Assembly: GCF_036311905.1 (NCBI RefSeq)
Contig: NZ_JAZDCH010000024.1
Location: forward strand, 1-64,000
DNA from: Brachybacterium sp036311905
Lineage (GTDB): Bacteria > Actinomycetota > Actinomycetes > Actinomycetales > Dermabacteraceae
Reading direction: 5' to 3'
Length of the DNA stretch: 64,000 nucleotides
A model generated the notes under the pieces. That model was not told the DNA's origin and did not search any database. It saw only the letters and a list, made by a program, of their open reading frames with translations. This document shows positions 50,328 to 58,669 of this stretch, piece after piece. A program made the position numbers and the translations under genes. How positions within the stretch are numbered: position 1 is the first letter of the stretch; every line of letters starts with the position of its first letter.

Positions 50328-50510
50328 ATGACTCTGCTCCGCTCCCTCCGCGACTCCCTCCACCGCTTCTCCCGCGGCGCCGACCGCATGCAGGGGCAGG
50401 ACGTCGAGCGCCCCGATCTGGTCCCGGGCCGTCGGGTCGGCGGGAACTTCGCCGCGCTCACCAAGGCGCATTCGAACCAGGGCGTGACCACCCTGGGCAT
50501 GAACCGCTGA
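50328..50510 (+). CDS. Small orphan protein, 60 residues
   Basis: The ORF runs ATG 50328 to TGA 50510 with strong GC3 codon use. It gives a basic N-terminal half ('LLRSLRDSLHRFSRGADRM') and a second half with 'RVGGNFAALTKAHSNQGV'. AAGGA (50313-50317) lies 10 bases upstream. No family is recognised. It stands alone on the plus strand between groES (divergent) and a convergent membrane gene, with the structured stretch 50172-50238 upstream. I consider it real but am not sure. Confidence 0.55.
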   Translation: MTLLRSLRDSLHRFSRGADRMQGQDVERPDLVPGRRVGGNFAALTKAHSNQGVTTLGMNR

Positions 50511-50534
50511 CGCGCCCCGCACCGCGGACGCACC

Positions 50535-52004
50535 TCAGGGGCTGAGTCCCGCCCGTCGTCGCAGGCGGCGCTGCCCGAGGTGGCCGAGGATCATCCCCAG
50601 CACCGCGGCGGCGATCACCCCGATGATCAGCACGACCCCGGGGTCGAGGGCGCCGACAGCTCCGTCGATGCCGATCTCGAGCGCCAGCAGCGCATCCCCG
50701 TGCTCCCGGCGGTACCACTCGCTGCCCCGCAGCGGCGAGGTGGGCAGCAGCGCCCACACCCCCAGGCAACTGACGAGCAGCAGCAGATCGCCGAGGCCGC
50801 CGACGACGCGCAGCACGTCGGCGCGGAGCCGACCGGTCGGGCTCTCATGCATCGCGAGCGGGTCCCGCCCGAGCTGCGCCGGTCCGGCGAGCGCGCCGAC
50901 CACCACGAGGGCGAGCAGCAGGGCCGTCGCCTGGGCCGCCCCGATCCGTGGGATGCCGAGCTCCCGGAGACTGTCGGGCTGAGTGCCCAGGACCCATACC
51001 TGCACCCAGGTGGCGGCGACGATCAGCATCGCCGCTCCCTGTGCCGAGAGGCGCATCGCGGTGCGCCGCACGGCGAGACGGCCCAGCTCCCGGCGGCTCG
51101 CCTCCCGCGCCGTCCGTTCGCGGCGGTCGGCCGCGGCCCGGGCCCGTATCGCCGCCGCCTCCTCGTCCGAGGGCGGCTCGGGGCGCTCGGCGGGATCGAT
51201 CCAGCCGGCGCGCAGGTCGGCGAGGACCCGGGCGAGCAGGGGCGCGAGCACGAGCCGGGAGCGGAGCACCGAGACCGGGATCAGCCGCTCACGGGTCGGC
51301 GCCGGCAGATCCTGCAGGATCCCGACGATCCGCTGCACCTCGCCGGGGCGCGGTGCCCGGGGAGCCACCTCGAGCCCGCTCATCAGGTCCAGCTGCTCGA
51401 TCTCCCGGGCCGCCTCCTCGAGGCGCGGCATCATCACCGGGTAGCCGGCGCGGCCCAGCGCCGGGAGGTCGAGCGCGGCGAGCCGCCTCCGCAGCTCCCG
51501 GATCAGCTCCTGCACGGCCGCCGGGTCCGCCCCGACGAGCTCGGGGCGCACCCGCCGGCGGCGCAGACCCTCGAGCGTCTGCTCGGCGAGGTCGAGGACC
51601 ACCGCGGCGCCGTCCTCGATCCAGCGGGCGAGGGTGGTCGCGGGGAGCTGCCGGGCGAGCAGGGCGAGCGTCTCCCCGTCGGTCGCATCGGCGGGGAGGC
51701 CGACGGGGAGGCTCGGCATCGCCTCCCCTTCGGCGAGGCCGTCGAGGTCCTCGAGGGTCCGGACGTCCTCGAGGCGGCGCACCTCGACGCCCTGCTCCCG
51801 CAGCAGGTCGCGGTACTCCTCGAGGATCCCCTGCAGCACGGTGAGGCGACGCACCGACTCCCGGGGGACATGGAGGGCGATCAGCAGCTCCCCGGCGGCG
51901 ACCCAGAGGAAGGTCTCGTCGAGCAGGCCGCGCATCCAGCGGGGCACGGGACGGCCCGGGCCGAGGTGCTTCTCGGCCCATCGGTCGATCAGCGGTTCGA
52001 GCAT
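50535..52004 (-). CDS. Large membrane protein, unknown function
   Basis: The 489-residue protein has a mostly helical soluble N-terminal part of about 330 residues ('LLDETFLWVAAGELLIALHV', 'ALDLPALGRAGYPVMMPRLE'), and then four hydrophobic segments ('AAMLIVAATWVQVWVLG', 'ATALLLALVVVGALAG', 'LLLLVSCLGVWALL', 'VVLIIGVIAAAVLGMILG') and a basic C-terminus. I do not recognise it. Start at 52004 is preferred to the long open extension, which is out of character. The phosphoesterase gene ends 49 bases upstream on the same strand. Confidence 0.75.
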   Translation of the reverse strand: MLEPLIDRWAEKHLGPGRPVPRWMRGLLDETFLWVAAGELLIALHVPRESVRRLTVLQGILEEYRDLLREQGVEVRRLEDVRTLEDLDGLAEGEAMPSLPVGLPADATDGETLALLARQLPATTLARWIEDGAAVVLDLAEQTLEGLRRRRVRPELVGADPAAVQELIRELRRRLAALDLPALGRAGYPVMMPRLEEAAREIEQLDLMSGLEVAPRAPRPGEVQRIVGILQDLPAPTRERLIPVSVLRSRLVLAPLLARVLADLRAGWIDPAERPEPPSDEEAAAIRARAAADRRERTAREASRRELGRLAVRRTAMRLSAQGAAMLIVAATWVQVWVLGTQPDSLRELGIPRIGAAQATALLLALVVVGALAGPAQLGRDPLAMHESPTGRLRADVLRVVGGLGDLLLLVSCLGVWALLPTSPLRGSEWYRREHGDALLALEIGIDGAVGALDPGVVLIIGVIAAAVLGMILGHLGQRRLRRRAGLSP

Positions 52005-52053
52005 GGGGACATCCTGCCCGAGGGACCTCCCCGGCGGGGCCGCGGCGTCCTGC

Positions 52054-52908
52054 TCAGCGCCCCGCGGCCGCCACGATCGCCGCGACCTGGCCGGCGTCGA
52101 AGCGGTACACCGGCACGCCCGGATCACCGAGGGTGTCGCCCGCGCTCGGGAACACCGAGGTGACCACGCGCGGCACCCCCTCGCCGAGCTCGATCAGGCT
52201 CGCCCCGGACAGTGCGAGGGACTGCTCGCTCTCCCCCGCCCCGACCGGGTCGACCACGTTGGTCACGCCGGGTGCGACGTGCACCGGGATCCCGCCGATC
52301 GTGCCGGTCATCTCGTGGTGGTAGTGGCCGGAGAGCACCATCCGCACATCGCTCCCGGCCAGCACCGCGGCGAGCTCGTCGAGCCCGTCGAGGTCGAGGC
52401 CGCGCAGCAGGGTCGTGGCGGCGACGAGAGGCGGGTGGTGCAGGGCGAGGACGGTCCCTCCGGGCGCGGGCTCGGCGAGCACGCCCCGCAGCCAGTCGAG
52501 CTGCTCGGGGTCGAGATGGCCGTAGCCGGCGCCGGGCACGCTCGTGTCGAGCACGACCACGCGCGCCCCGCCCTCCAGGGCGACGACGCGGTCCTGGCTC
52601 TCGGCCACCCGCTCCCCCGCCGCGATGGTCTCCCCGTACACGGCGGAGACGTCGTGGTTGCCCATGACCACGACGAGCGGTGCGCCGAGCCCGGCCGCGA
52701 AGGGGTCGAGGATCTCGTGGAGCAGGCGGTAGCTCGCGGCGGTGCCGTCCTCGGAGGCGTCGCCGGTGTGGACGACGACGTCGACGTCGGCGAGCCCCTC
52801 GAGCCGGCCCAGCAGGCCGCGCAGGGCGGCGGCGGTGTCGATCCGCTCGTAGTGGCGGGCCGCGGGATCGCCGTAGAGGTGGGTGTCGGTCAGGTGGAGG
52901 ATGCGCAT
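52054..52908 (-). CDS. Metallophosphoesterase, CpdA-like
   Basis: The 284-residue calcineurin-like phosphoesterase has motif I 'LHLTDTHLYGD', motif II 'VVHTGDASEDG', motif III 'VVMGNHDVSAV', motif IV 'ALHHPP' and motif V 'SGHYHHEMTG', all metal ligands present. The order and length fit cyclic-nucleotide phosphodiesterases of the CpdA/Icc type, but other phosphoesters are possible. It sits 55 bases after moaBE on the same strand, possibly by chance. Confidence 0.9.
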   Translation of the reverse strand: MRILHLTDTHLYGDPAARHYERIDTAAALRGLLGRLEGLADVDVVVHTGDASEDGTAASYRLLHEILDPFAAGLGAPLVVVMGNHDVSAVYGETIAAGERVAESQDRVVALEGGARVVVLDTSVPGAGYGHLDPEQLDWLRGVLAEPAPGGTVLALHHPPLVAATTLLRGLDLDGLDELAAVLAGSDVRMVLSGHYHHEMTGTIGGIPVHVAPGVTNVVDPVGAGESEQSLALSGASLIELGEGVPRVVTSVFPSAGDTLGDPGVPVYRFDAGQVAAIVAAAGR

Positions 52909-52963
52909 GCCGGGAACCGTAGCCGCGCCAGGTGACCGGGAGGTGACGTGGCGGACCTGGGGG

Positions 52964-53995
52964 TCAGCCGAGAGCGGCCACCCATTCGGTCGTCCCGTCG
53001 GTGAAGACCTGGTGCTTCCAGATCGGGACCCGCTGCTTGACGGTGTCGACGAGCTCGTCGCAGGCCGCGAAGGCCTGCTTGCGGTGGGCGGCCGCGACGG
53101 CGCACACGAGCGCCGAGTCGCCGATGGCGAGCGGGCCCACGCGGTGCGCGACGGCGATCAGCACGTCCGGGTAGCGCTGGGCGATCTCGCCCGCGACCTC
53201 GGCGAGGACCTGCTCCGCCGAGGGGTGGGCGGTGTACTCGAGGCGTGCGACGCCGCGCCCCTCGTCGTGGTCGCGGACCACGCCGTCGAAAGTGACGACG
53301 GCGCCGCAGCGGGGATCGGCGACGGCCGCGGCCATGTCCGTGGTCCGGATCTCCCCCTCGCCGACGCTCGCGTGCCGGGTCCGCTCCTCGGCCGGACCCA
53401 GTGAAGGATCCGCACTCATCGGCCGGTCCCCTTCCGTGAGCGTGCCGTCCTCGTGCCCGCCGCCGTCGCGCTGCTCGAGCAGGTGGTCCAGCAGCGGGTC
53501 GAGCACGGCGATGCCGTCCTTCACCCCGCCGCGGGAGCCGGGCAGGTTGACCACCAGGGTGCGGCCCGCCATGCCCGCGAGTCCGCGGCTGAGCAGGGCG
53601 GTCGGTGTCTTCTCGGCGCCGCGCCGGCGTACCGCCTCGAGGACCCCCGGCATCTCGCGGTCGATCAGCGGTGCGGTCTGCTCGGGGGTGACGTCGGTGG
53701 GGCTGATCCCGGTGCCGCCGGAGGTGATCACCACGTCGGCGCCGGCGTCGATCGCCGCGGAGAGCGCGCGGCCCACCGCGGGGCCGTCGGGCACGACCTG
53801 CCGCTCCACCGGGTCCAGTCCCCGCTCGCGGAGCCAGGTCTCGAGCAGCGGGCCGGTGCGGTCCTCGTAGGTGCCGTCGGCCGCGCGGGTCGAGGCGATG
53901 AGCACGAGGCCCCTTCCCCGGAGCAGCGGTGCGGCGCCCGGATCCTCGCGGGCGGTGCAGTCGGCGTCGGTGCGCCGGGCGGGCATCTCCCTCAT
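52964..53995 (-). CDS. Fused MoaB/MogA-type adenylyltransferase and MoaE
   Basis: The 343-residue protein joins two Moco enzymes. Residues about 25-180 are MoaB/MogA-like with 'VVITSGGTGISPTDVTPEQT' near residue 90 and 'NLPGSRGGVKDGIAVLDPLL'. Residues about 195-343 are MoaE, the large subunit of molybdopterin synthase, with 'VVRDHDEGRGVARLEYTAHP', 'AHRVGPLAIGDSALV', 'CDELVDTVKQRVPIWKHQ' carrying the active-site Lys. The N-terminal half adenylates molybdopterin for metal insertion. The MoaE half receives sulfur from MoaD. ATG at 53995 overlaps the moaC stop (ATGA). Confidence 0.93.
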   Translation of the reverse strand: MREMPARRTDADCTAREDPGAAPLLRGRGLVLIASTRAADGTYEDRTGPLLETWLRERGLDPVERQVVPDGPAVGRALSAAIDAGADVVITSGGTGISPTDVTPEQTAPLIDREMPGVLEAVRRRGAEKTPTALLSRGLAGMAGRTLVVNLPGSRGGVKDGIAVLDPLLDHLLEQRDGGGHEDGTLTEGDRPMSADPSLGPAEERTRHASVGEGEIRTTDMAAAVADPRCGAVVTFDGVVRDHDEGRGVARLEYTAHPSAEQVLAEVAGEIAQRYPDVLIAVAHRVGPLAIGDSALVCAVAAAHRKQAFAACDELVDTVKQRVPIWKHQVFTDGTTEWVAALG

Positions 53996-54477
53996 CGCGG
54001 GTCCTCCTCGCGGTGCCAGTCCCCGCTGCGTCCGCCGGACTTGGCGAGCACCCGGATCTCGCCGATCTCGGCGTGGTGGTCGACGGCCTTGATCATGTCG
54101 TACAGGGTCAGCGCCGCCGTGCTGACGGCGGTGAGCGCCTCCATCTCGACGCCGGTGACGCCCTTCGTGCGCACCGTCGCGGTGATCTCGACCCGGTCCC
54201 CGCGCGGCAGGAGATCCACCTCGATGCCCGTGAGCGGCAGCGGATGGCACAGCGGGATCAGCTCGCTGGTGCGCTTGGCACCCATGATCCCGGCGAGGCG
54301 CGCGGTGGCGATCGCCTCGCCCTTGGGCAGGTCGCCGCTCGCGATCCGCGCGACCACGTCGGCGCGGGTGCGGAGCACGGCGGCGGCGGTCGCCTCCCGG
54401 GCGGTGACGGGCTTGGCGGTCACGTCGACCATGTGGGCGGATCCGTCGGCCCGCACGTGCGAGAGGTCCTCGGTCAT
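53992..54477 (-). CDS. moaC: Cyclic pyranopterin monophosphate synthase
   Basis: MoaC converts the MoaA product (3',8-cyclo-GTP) to cPMP. The 161 residues show 'MVDVTAKPVTAREATAAAVL', 'GDLPKGEAIATARLAGIMGA', 'LIPLCHPLPLTGIEVDL' and 'GVEMEALTAVSTAALTLYDM', which hold the family's His, Glu and Lys residues. It is coupled on both sides: its ATG overlaps the moeA stop and its stop overlaps moaBE by 4 bases. Confidence 0.97.
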   Translation of the reverse strand: MTEDLSHVRADGSAHMVDVTAKPVTAREATAAAVLRTRADVVARIASGDLPKGEAIATARLAGIMGAKRTSELIPLCHPLPLTGIEVDLLPRGDRVEITATVRTKGVTGVEMEALTAVSTAALTLYDMIKAVDHHAEIGEIRVLAKSGGRSGDWHREEDPR

Positions 54478-55745
54478 GACTCTCCTCCAGGGATCAGCAG
54501 GGTCTCGAGCAGGTCGCCGTCGTGCACCGCGCCGACGCCGACGGGGATCCGCACCAGGGCGTCGGCCGCGGCGTAGCCGCCGAGCAGGTGCGAGGACGCC
54601 CCGCCGAGGAGGCGCACCCGTCCCGAGGGCAGCACGCGCGCCCGCCGGTACTGGTCCAGCGCCTCGGGTGAGGCCTCGACCGCGTCCGGACCCTCGAGCT
54701 GGAGCGGCAGCTGCAGGCGCCGACGGTCCGGGGCCCCGAGGGCGGGGCGCACGATCAGCTCGCAGCTGAGCAGGGAGGACACGGGATTGCCGGGGAGGGC
54801 GAGCCAGGGCACGCGGCGGGGGCCGACCTCGAGGGTGCCGATGCCCTGGGGGCCGCCGGGCTGCAGGGCGAGGGTGGGGAAGGCGAGCACGACGCCCGGG
54901 TGCTCGGCCGCGAGGCGCACCACCTCGACGGCACCCTGGCTGACGCCGCCGCTGGTGATCACGAGGTCCGCGTCGTGCGCGGCAACTTGTTCCCGGAGTC
55001 GGCCCAGCAGGACCGCGGGGTCGTCGGGCACGGTGCCGACGTGGACCACCTCGGCCCCGGCCTCGGTCAGCGCGGCGGCGATCCCGGGTCCGTTGGCGTC
55101 GTGCCGGATGCCCGGTGCGGGCGTGCCGTGGGCGGCGGGGCGCACCTCGGAGCCGGTGGAGAGGACGACGACCCGCACGGGGGCGTGGACCTCGACCTCG
55201 CGCAGTCCGCAGGCGGCGAGGTGGGCGATGCGGGCCGGGGTGAGGGGGCGGCCCGCGCGCAGCACGGTGTCCCCGCGGCGGGTGTCCGAGCCGCGGCGCC
55301 GCACGAAGCGCCCCGGGGCGACCTCGGCGGGGCGCAGGACCACGCTCGTCGGCGCGGCGCCCTCGACCGCCGCGAACCGTCCCTCCCCGCTCTCCTCGAC
55401 GGGGATCACGAGGTCCGCGCCGTCGGGCAGGGGCGCCCCGGTCATGATCGGCCGCGCGGTGCCGGGCTCGAGCCGTCCCGGCGCATCGCCGGCGGCGATC
55501 ATCGGTCCCCGCGGGAGGGTCACCTCCGCGTGCTCGCCCGCGAGGTCCGCGGCGGCCACGGCGTAGCCGTCCATCTGGGAGTCGTCGAGACCGGGCAGAT
55601 CGACCAGGGAGCGCACGTCCTCGGCGGCGACGCGTCCCACGGCCGCCGCGCCGAGCCCGATCACCTCGGTGCCGCGCACGGCGGCGAGTAGCGCCACGGC
55701 GTCGTCCACGTGATCGCGCAACGGGATCCGCCTCCGACCGGCCAT
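54474..55745 (-). CDS. moeA: Molybdopterin molybdenumtransferase MoeA (Glp/gephyrin-like)
   Basis: MoeA inserts molybdate into adenylylated molybdopterin. The 423 residues show the N-terminal domains with 'DLPGLDDSQMDGYAVAAADL', 'GTARPIMTGAPLPDGADLVI', then the MoCF-binding domain 'LVITSGGVSQGAVEVVRLAA' and the C-terminal domain 'ALPGNPVSSLLSCEL'. Start at 55745 gives 'MAGRRRIPLRDHVDDA'; the frame is open further up but that part crosses the divergent moaA promoter. It is the first of the minus-strand Moco trio moeA-moaC-moaBE. Confidence 0.95.
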   Translation of the reverse strand: MAGRRRIPLRDHVDDAVALLAAVRGTEVIGLGAAAVGRVAAEDVRSLVDLPGLDDSQMDGYAVAAADLAGEHAEVTLPRGPMIAAGDAPGRLEPGTARPIMTGAPLPDGADLVIPVEESGEGRFAAVEGAAPTSVVLRPAEVAPGRFVRRRGSDTRRGDTVLRAGRPLTPARIAHLAACGLREVEVHAPVRVVVLSTGSEVRPAAHGTPAPGIRHDANGPGIAAALTEAGAEVVHVGTVPDDPAVLLGRLREQVAAHDADLVITSGGVSQGAVEVVRLAAEHPGVVLAFPTLALQPGGPQGIGTLEVGPRRVPWLALPGNPVSSLLSCELIVRPALGAPDRRRLQLPLQLEGPDAVEASPEALDQYRRARVLPSGRVRLLGGASSHLLGGYAAADALVRIPVGVGAVHDGDLLETLLIPGGES

Positions 55746-55804
55746 CTCGCCCACTCCCTCCGCGGCTCGCCCTTCACGGTGCGCGGCGCGCACTCGTCCA
55801 GTAT

Positions 55805-55819
55805 GGCCGTGCCACGGCC
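55805..55819. promoter_or_regulatory. Perfect 15-bp palindrome between moeA and moaA
   Basis: GGCCGTG (55805-55811) and CACGGCC (55813-55819) are an exact inverted repeat around one base, flanked by TAT on both sides. TATCCT (55820-55825) is a candidate -10 for moaA, and CATACT on the minus strand (55805-55800) for moeA. The palindrome therefore lies between two divergent promoters and may be an operator for both. Confidence 0.5.
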
Positions 55820-55866
55820 TATCCTGGTCGGACGCCGGCACCGTCCGCAGCCCAGGAGGTGAGCGC

Positions 55867-57000
55867 ATGTCGACCCCCGCTTCTGCCGCGGCGCCCCCCC
55901 GGGCCTCCCGTCGCGTGTCCCTCGGGATCCCCGTCCCGCGCCGCACCGACGGCCTCGGGGACGCCCTCCCCGACACCTCGGACCGACCGGCCACCCCCGC
56001 GCTCGCCGACCGCTTCGGGCGCGCCGCGACGGATCTGCGCCTCTCGCTGACGGACTTCTGCAACCTTCGCTGCACCTACTGCATGCCCGCCTCGGGCCTG
56101 ACCTTCCTGGGCCGGGACGAGCTGCTGACCCCCGCGGAGATCGTGCGTCTGGTGCGGATCGGCGTCGAGCGACTGGGCATCGAGCAGGTGCGCTTCACGG
56201 GCGGGGAGCCCCTGACCCGCCCCGATCTCGAGGAGATCGTCGCCGGGGTCGCGGCGCTCGAGCGCCGCCCTGACATCTCGCTGACCACCAATGCGATCGG
56301 CCTGGACCATCGTGCGGCGGGCCTGCGGGAGGCGGGACTGGACCGGATCAACGTATCGCTCGACTCGGTGGTCTCGGAGACCTTCGAGCGCCTGACCCGT
56401 CGGCCCCTGCTGCACCGCGTCCTCGCCGGCATCGACGGGGCCCGCGCCGCCGGGCTCGCGCCGATCAAGGTCAACGCCGTACTGCTGCCCGGGGTCAACG
56501 ACCACGAGCTGCCGGACCTGCTGGACTGGTGCCTCGACCGCGACCTCCAGCTGCGCGTCATCGAGCAAATGCCGCTGGACGCGGATCGGATCTGGGAACG
56601 CGACGGGATGATCACGGCCGCGGACGCCCACGCCCTGCTCGCCGGCCGCTTCGCCCTGACCCCCGTCGAGGAGCCGCGCGACGGCGCCCCGGCGGAGCTG
56701 TTCGAGGTGTCCGAGCGGGCGACCGGCCGCCCCCGCGGGCGGGTGGGCGTCATCGCCTCGGTGACCCGGCCGTTCTGCGCGGACTGCCGACGGACCCGGC
56801 TCACCGCCGAAGGCCGGGTGCGCACCTGCCTGTTCTCGCGCGAGGAGACCGATCTGCGCGGGGCGCTGCGCGGCGGGGCCGACGACGAGGAGATCGCCCG
56901 CCGCTGGCGGGCCGCCCACTGGGGGAAGAAGGCCGGGCACGGCATGGACTCCGCCGACTTCCGGCCCCCGGACCGACCCATGAGCGCCATCGGAGGCTGA
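55867..57000 (+). CDS. moaA: GTP 3',8-cyclase MoaA
   Basis: MoaA is a radical SAM enzyme that starts Moco synthesis from GTP. The 377-residue protein has the SAM cluster motif CxxxCxxC at residues 65, 69 and 72 ('FCNLRCTYCMPA'), 'FTGGEPLTRPDLEEI', and the second [4Fe-4S] site near the C-terminus ('PFCADCRRTRLTAEGRVRTC', C-x2-C-x13-C). The C-terminal 'SAIGG' double glycine needed for activity is present. An N-terminal extension of about 45 residues is Pro/Ala rich. AGGAGGTGAGCGC precedes the ATG. Confidence 0.98.
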   Translation: MSTPASAAAPPRASRRVSLGIPVPRRTDGLGDALPDTSDRPATPALADRFGRAATDLRLSLTDFCNLRCTYCMPASGLTFLGRDELLTPAEIVRLVRIGVERLGIEQVRFTGGEPLTRPDLEEIVAGVAALERRPDISLTTNAIGLDHRAAGLREAGLDRINVSLDSVVSETFERLTRRPLLHRVLAGIDGARAAGLAPIKVNAVLLPGVNDHELPDLLDWCLDRDLQLRVIEQMPLDADRIWERDGMITAADAHALLAGRFALTPVEEPRDGAPAELFEVSERATGRPRGRVGVIASVTRPFCADCRRTRLTAEGRVRTCLFSREETDLRGALRGGADDEEIARRWRAAHWGKKAGHGMDSADFRPPDRPMSAIGG

Positions 57001-57001
57001 G

Positions 57002-57259
57002 ATGACCACGCCGATCCCCACCATCGCAGTGCGCCTGTTCGCGGGTGCCGCCGCCGCCTTCGGGGCCGACGCCGCGACGGTCCCCGCCCGCACCCTCGAA
57101 GAGCTGGTCGCTGCGCTCACCGCCGACGGCTCCGCCGAGGCGGCACGGGTGATCGGCCGCTCGAGCTTCCTGGTCAACGCCGTCGCCCGACCGGACCTCA
57201 GCCATCCCCTCGCCGACGGCGACCGGGTCGACGTGCTGCCGCCCTTCGCCGGCGGCTGA
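57002..57259 (+). CDS. moaD: MoaD sulfur-carrier protein
   Basis: The 85-residue ubiquitin-fold protein is the small subunit of molybdopterin synthase. It ends with the 'PPFAGG' C-terminus, whose last glycine is adenylated by MoeB and then thiocarboxylated. It begins one base after the moaA stop and ends 3 bases from the convergent moeB stop. Its partner MoaE is within the MoaB-MoaE fusion, and no stand-alone moaE is in this window. Confidence 0.95.
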   Translation: MTTPIPTIAVRLFAGAAAAFGADAATVPARTLEELVAALTADGSAEAARVIGRSSFLVNAVARPDLSHPLADGDRVDVLPPFAGG

Positions 57260-57262
57260 GCG

Positions 57263-58504
57263 CTACCGAGACGGCTGCTCCGCCTGCTCACCTGGCTCCG
57301 CTGGCTCCACCGGCACCTCGCTGCCGCCGAGCCCGGCGAAGCCGCCGGAGAGCGAGCGCGCCGTGATGCCGCGTGCGGCGAGGAAGCGGACGGCGCTCGC
57401 CGAACGTCGGCCCGAGGCGCAATAGAGCACCGCGCCGTCGAGGTCCGCGCCGGCCTCGTCGAGCAGCCGCCCGAGCGGCAGGTGCTCGGCGCCCGCGATG
57501 CGGCCGACCCCGAGCTCGGTGCTCTCGCGCAGGTCAACCACCCGCACCCCGTCGGCCATCAGGGCCGGGAGCTCGGCGGCGGTGACCTCGGGGACGGCCC
57601 TGCTTCCCCCGGACTCCCCGGCCCCGGGCTCCCCAAACCTCCCAGTCCCGGCCTCCGCGACCCCCGGTCCGGGCAGGCCGCAGGTCGCCTCGAGGTCCTC
57701 GATCGCGGTGACCGGGGCGCGCTGCGGGTCCCGGGCCAGCGGCAGCTCGTCCCAGCGGGCGCGCAGCGCGTCGTAGAGGGCGAGGCGTCCCAGCAGCGGC
57801 TCCCCGATCCCGGTGAGGACCTTGACCGCCTCCATCGCCATGGTCGCGCCGATGGTCCCGCAGAGCATGCCGAGCACGCCCGCCTCGGCGCAGCTGGGCA
57901 CCTCCCCCGGTCGCGGCGGCACGGGGTGGACGTCGCGGTAGGTGACGCCCCGGCCGCCCTCACCCCAGAAGACGCTGACCTGGCCCGAGAAGGCGAGGAT
58001 CGACCCCCACACGAGGGGGAGGTCGAGGATCTCGCAGGCGTCGGAGACGAGATAGCGGGTGGGGAAGTTGTCGCTGCCGTCGAGGACGAGATCGTGGCCC
58101 CCGAGCTGCTCGAGGGCGTTCTGCGGGGTGACGGCGGAGGTCACCGGCCGCACCGCCACCTCGGGGTTGAGCGCGGCGAGGCGCTCGGCGGCGACGAGGG
58201 CCTTCGGCCGGCCCACGTCGGCCGCCGTGAACAGCACCTGCCGGTGCAGGTTCGTGAGCTCGACGACGTCGGGGTCGAACACCGTGATCCGGCCGATCCC
58301 GGCGGCCGCGAGATAGGTGAGGATCGGTGCCCCGAGCCCGCCGGCGCCGATCACCGCGACCCGCGCGGTGCCGAGCCGGGCCTGCCCCGCGGACCCGAGC
58401 TCCGGCAGCCGGATCTGCCGGGTGTAGCGCTCGCCCCCGACCCCGTCTCCCGCGTCGCTGACTCCGTGCACATCCGGCCCTGTCCGTCCACCGCTTTCCA
58501 CCAT
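57263..58504 (-). CDS. moeB: Adenylyltransferase/sulfurtransferase MoeB (ThiF-rhodanese)
   Basis: MoeB adenylates the C-terminus of MoaD; the 413-residue protein also has a C-terminal rhodanese that can donate sulfur. The E1-like domain has 'VAVIGAGGLGAPILTYLAAA', the Arg/Asp ATP site 'DGSDNFPTRYLV' and the catalytic Cys in 'PSCAEAGVLGMLCG'. The rhodanese ends with active Cys in 'VLYCASGRRSASAVRFL'. The two CxxC zinc pairs of E. coli MoeB are missing here ('VTYRDVHP' replaces the first). Start: ATG 58504 or GTG 58471 with AGGG 6 bases upstream. Confidence 0.92.
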   Translation of the reverse strand: MVESGGRTGPDVHGVSDAGDGVGGERYTRQIRLPELGSAGQARLGTARVAVIGAGGLGAPILTYLAAAGIGRITVFDPDVVELTNLHRQVLFTAADVGRPKALVAAERLAALNPEVAVRPVTSAVTPQNALEQLGGHDLVLDGSDNFPTRYLVSDACEILDLPLVWGSILAFSGQVSVFWGEGGRGVTYRDVHPVPPRPGEVPSCAEAGVLGMLCGTIGATMAMEAVKVLTGIGEPLLGRLALYDALRARWDELPLARDPQRAPVTAIEDLEATCGLPGPGVAEAGTGRFGEPGAGESGGSRAVPEVTAAELPALMADGVRVVDLRESTELGVGRIAGAEHLPLGRLLDEAGADLDGAVLYCASGRRSASAVRFLAARGITARSLSGGFAGLGGSEVPVEPAEPGEQAEQPSR

Positions 58505-58553
58505 GTGAGGTAGTCTCCCGCACGGCAGCCCGGTGACGTGCTGCATAACGATT

Positions 58554-58566
58554 CGGACATGGTCCG
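58554..58566. repeat. 13-bp palindrome upstream of the ABC operon
   Basis: CGGAC (58554-58558) and GTCCG (58562-58566) flank an ATG triplet in the interval between moeB and the transporter. It may be an operator for one of the two promoters there or chance in GC-rich DNA. Confidence 0.3.
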
Positions 58567-58669
58567 TCACTCCGGGCGGTGAGGCCCTGTGGCCTGGCCT
58601 ACAGTTCGAGGAACTTACTCGCCGGTCCGCAGTGCCGCGGACCCGCACCGACCACGTGAGGACATCTTC

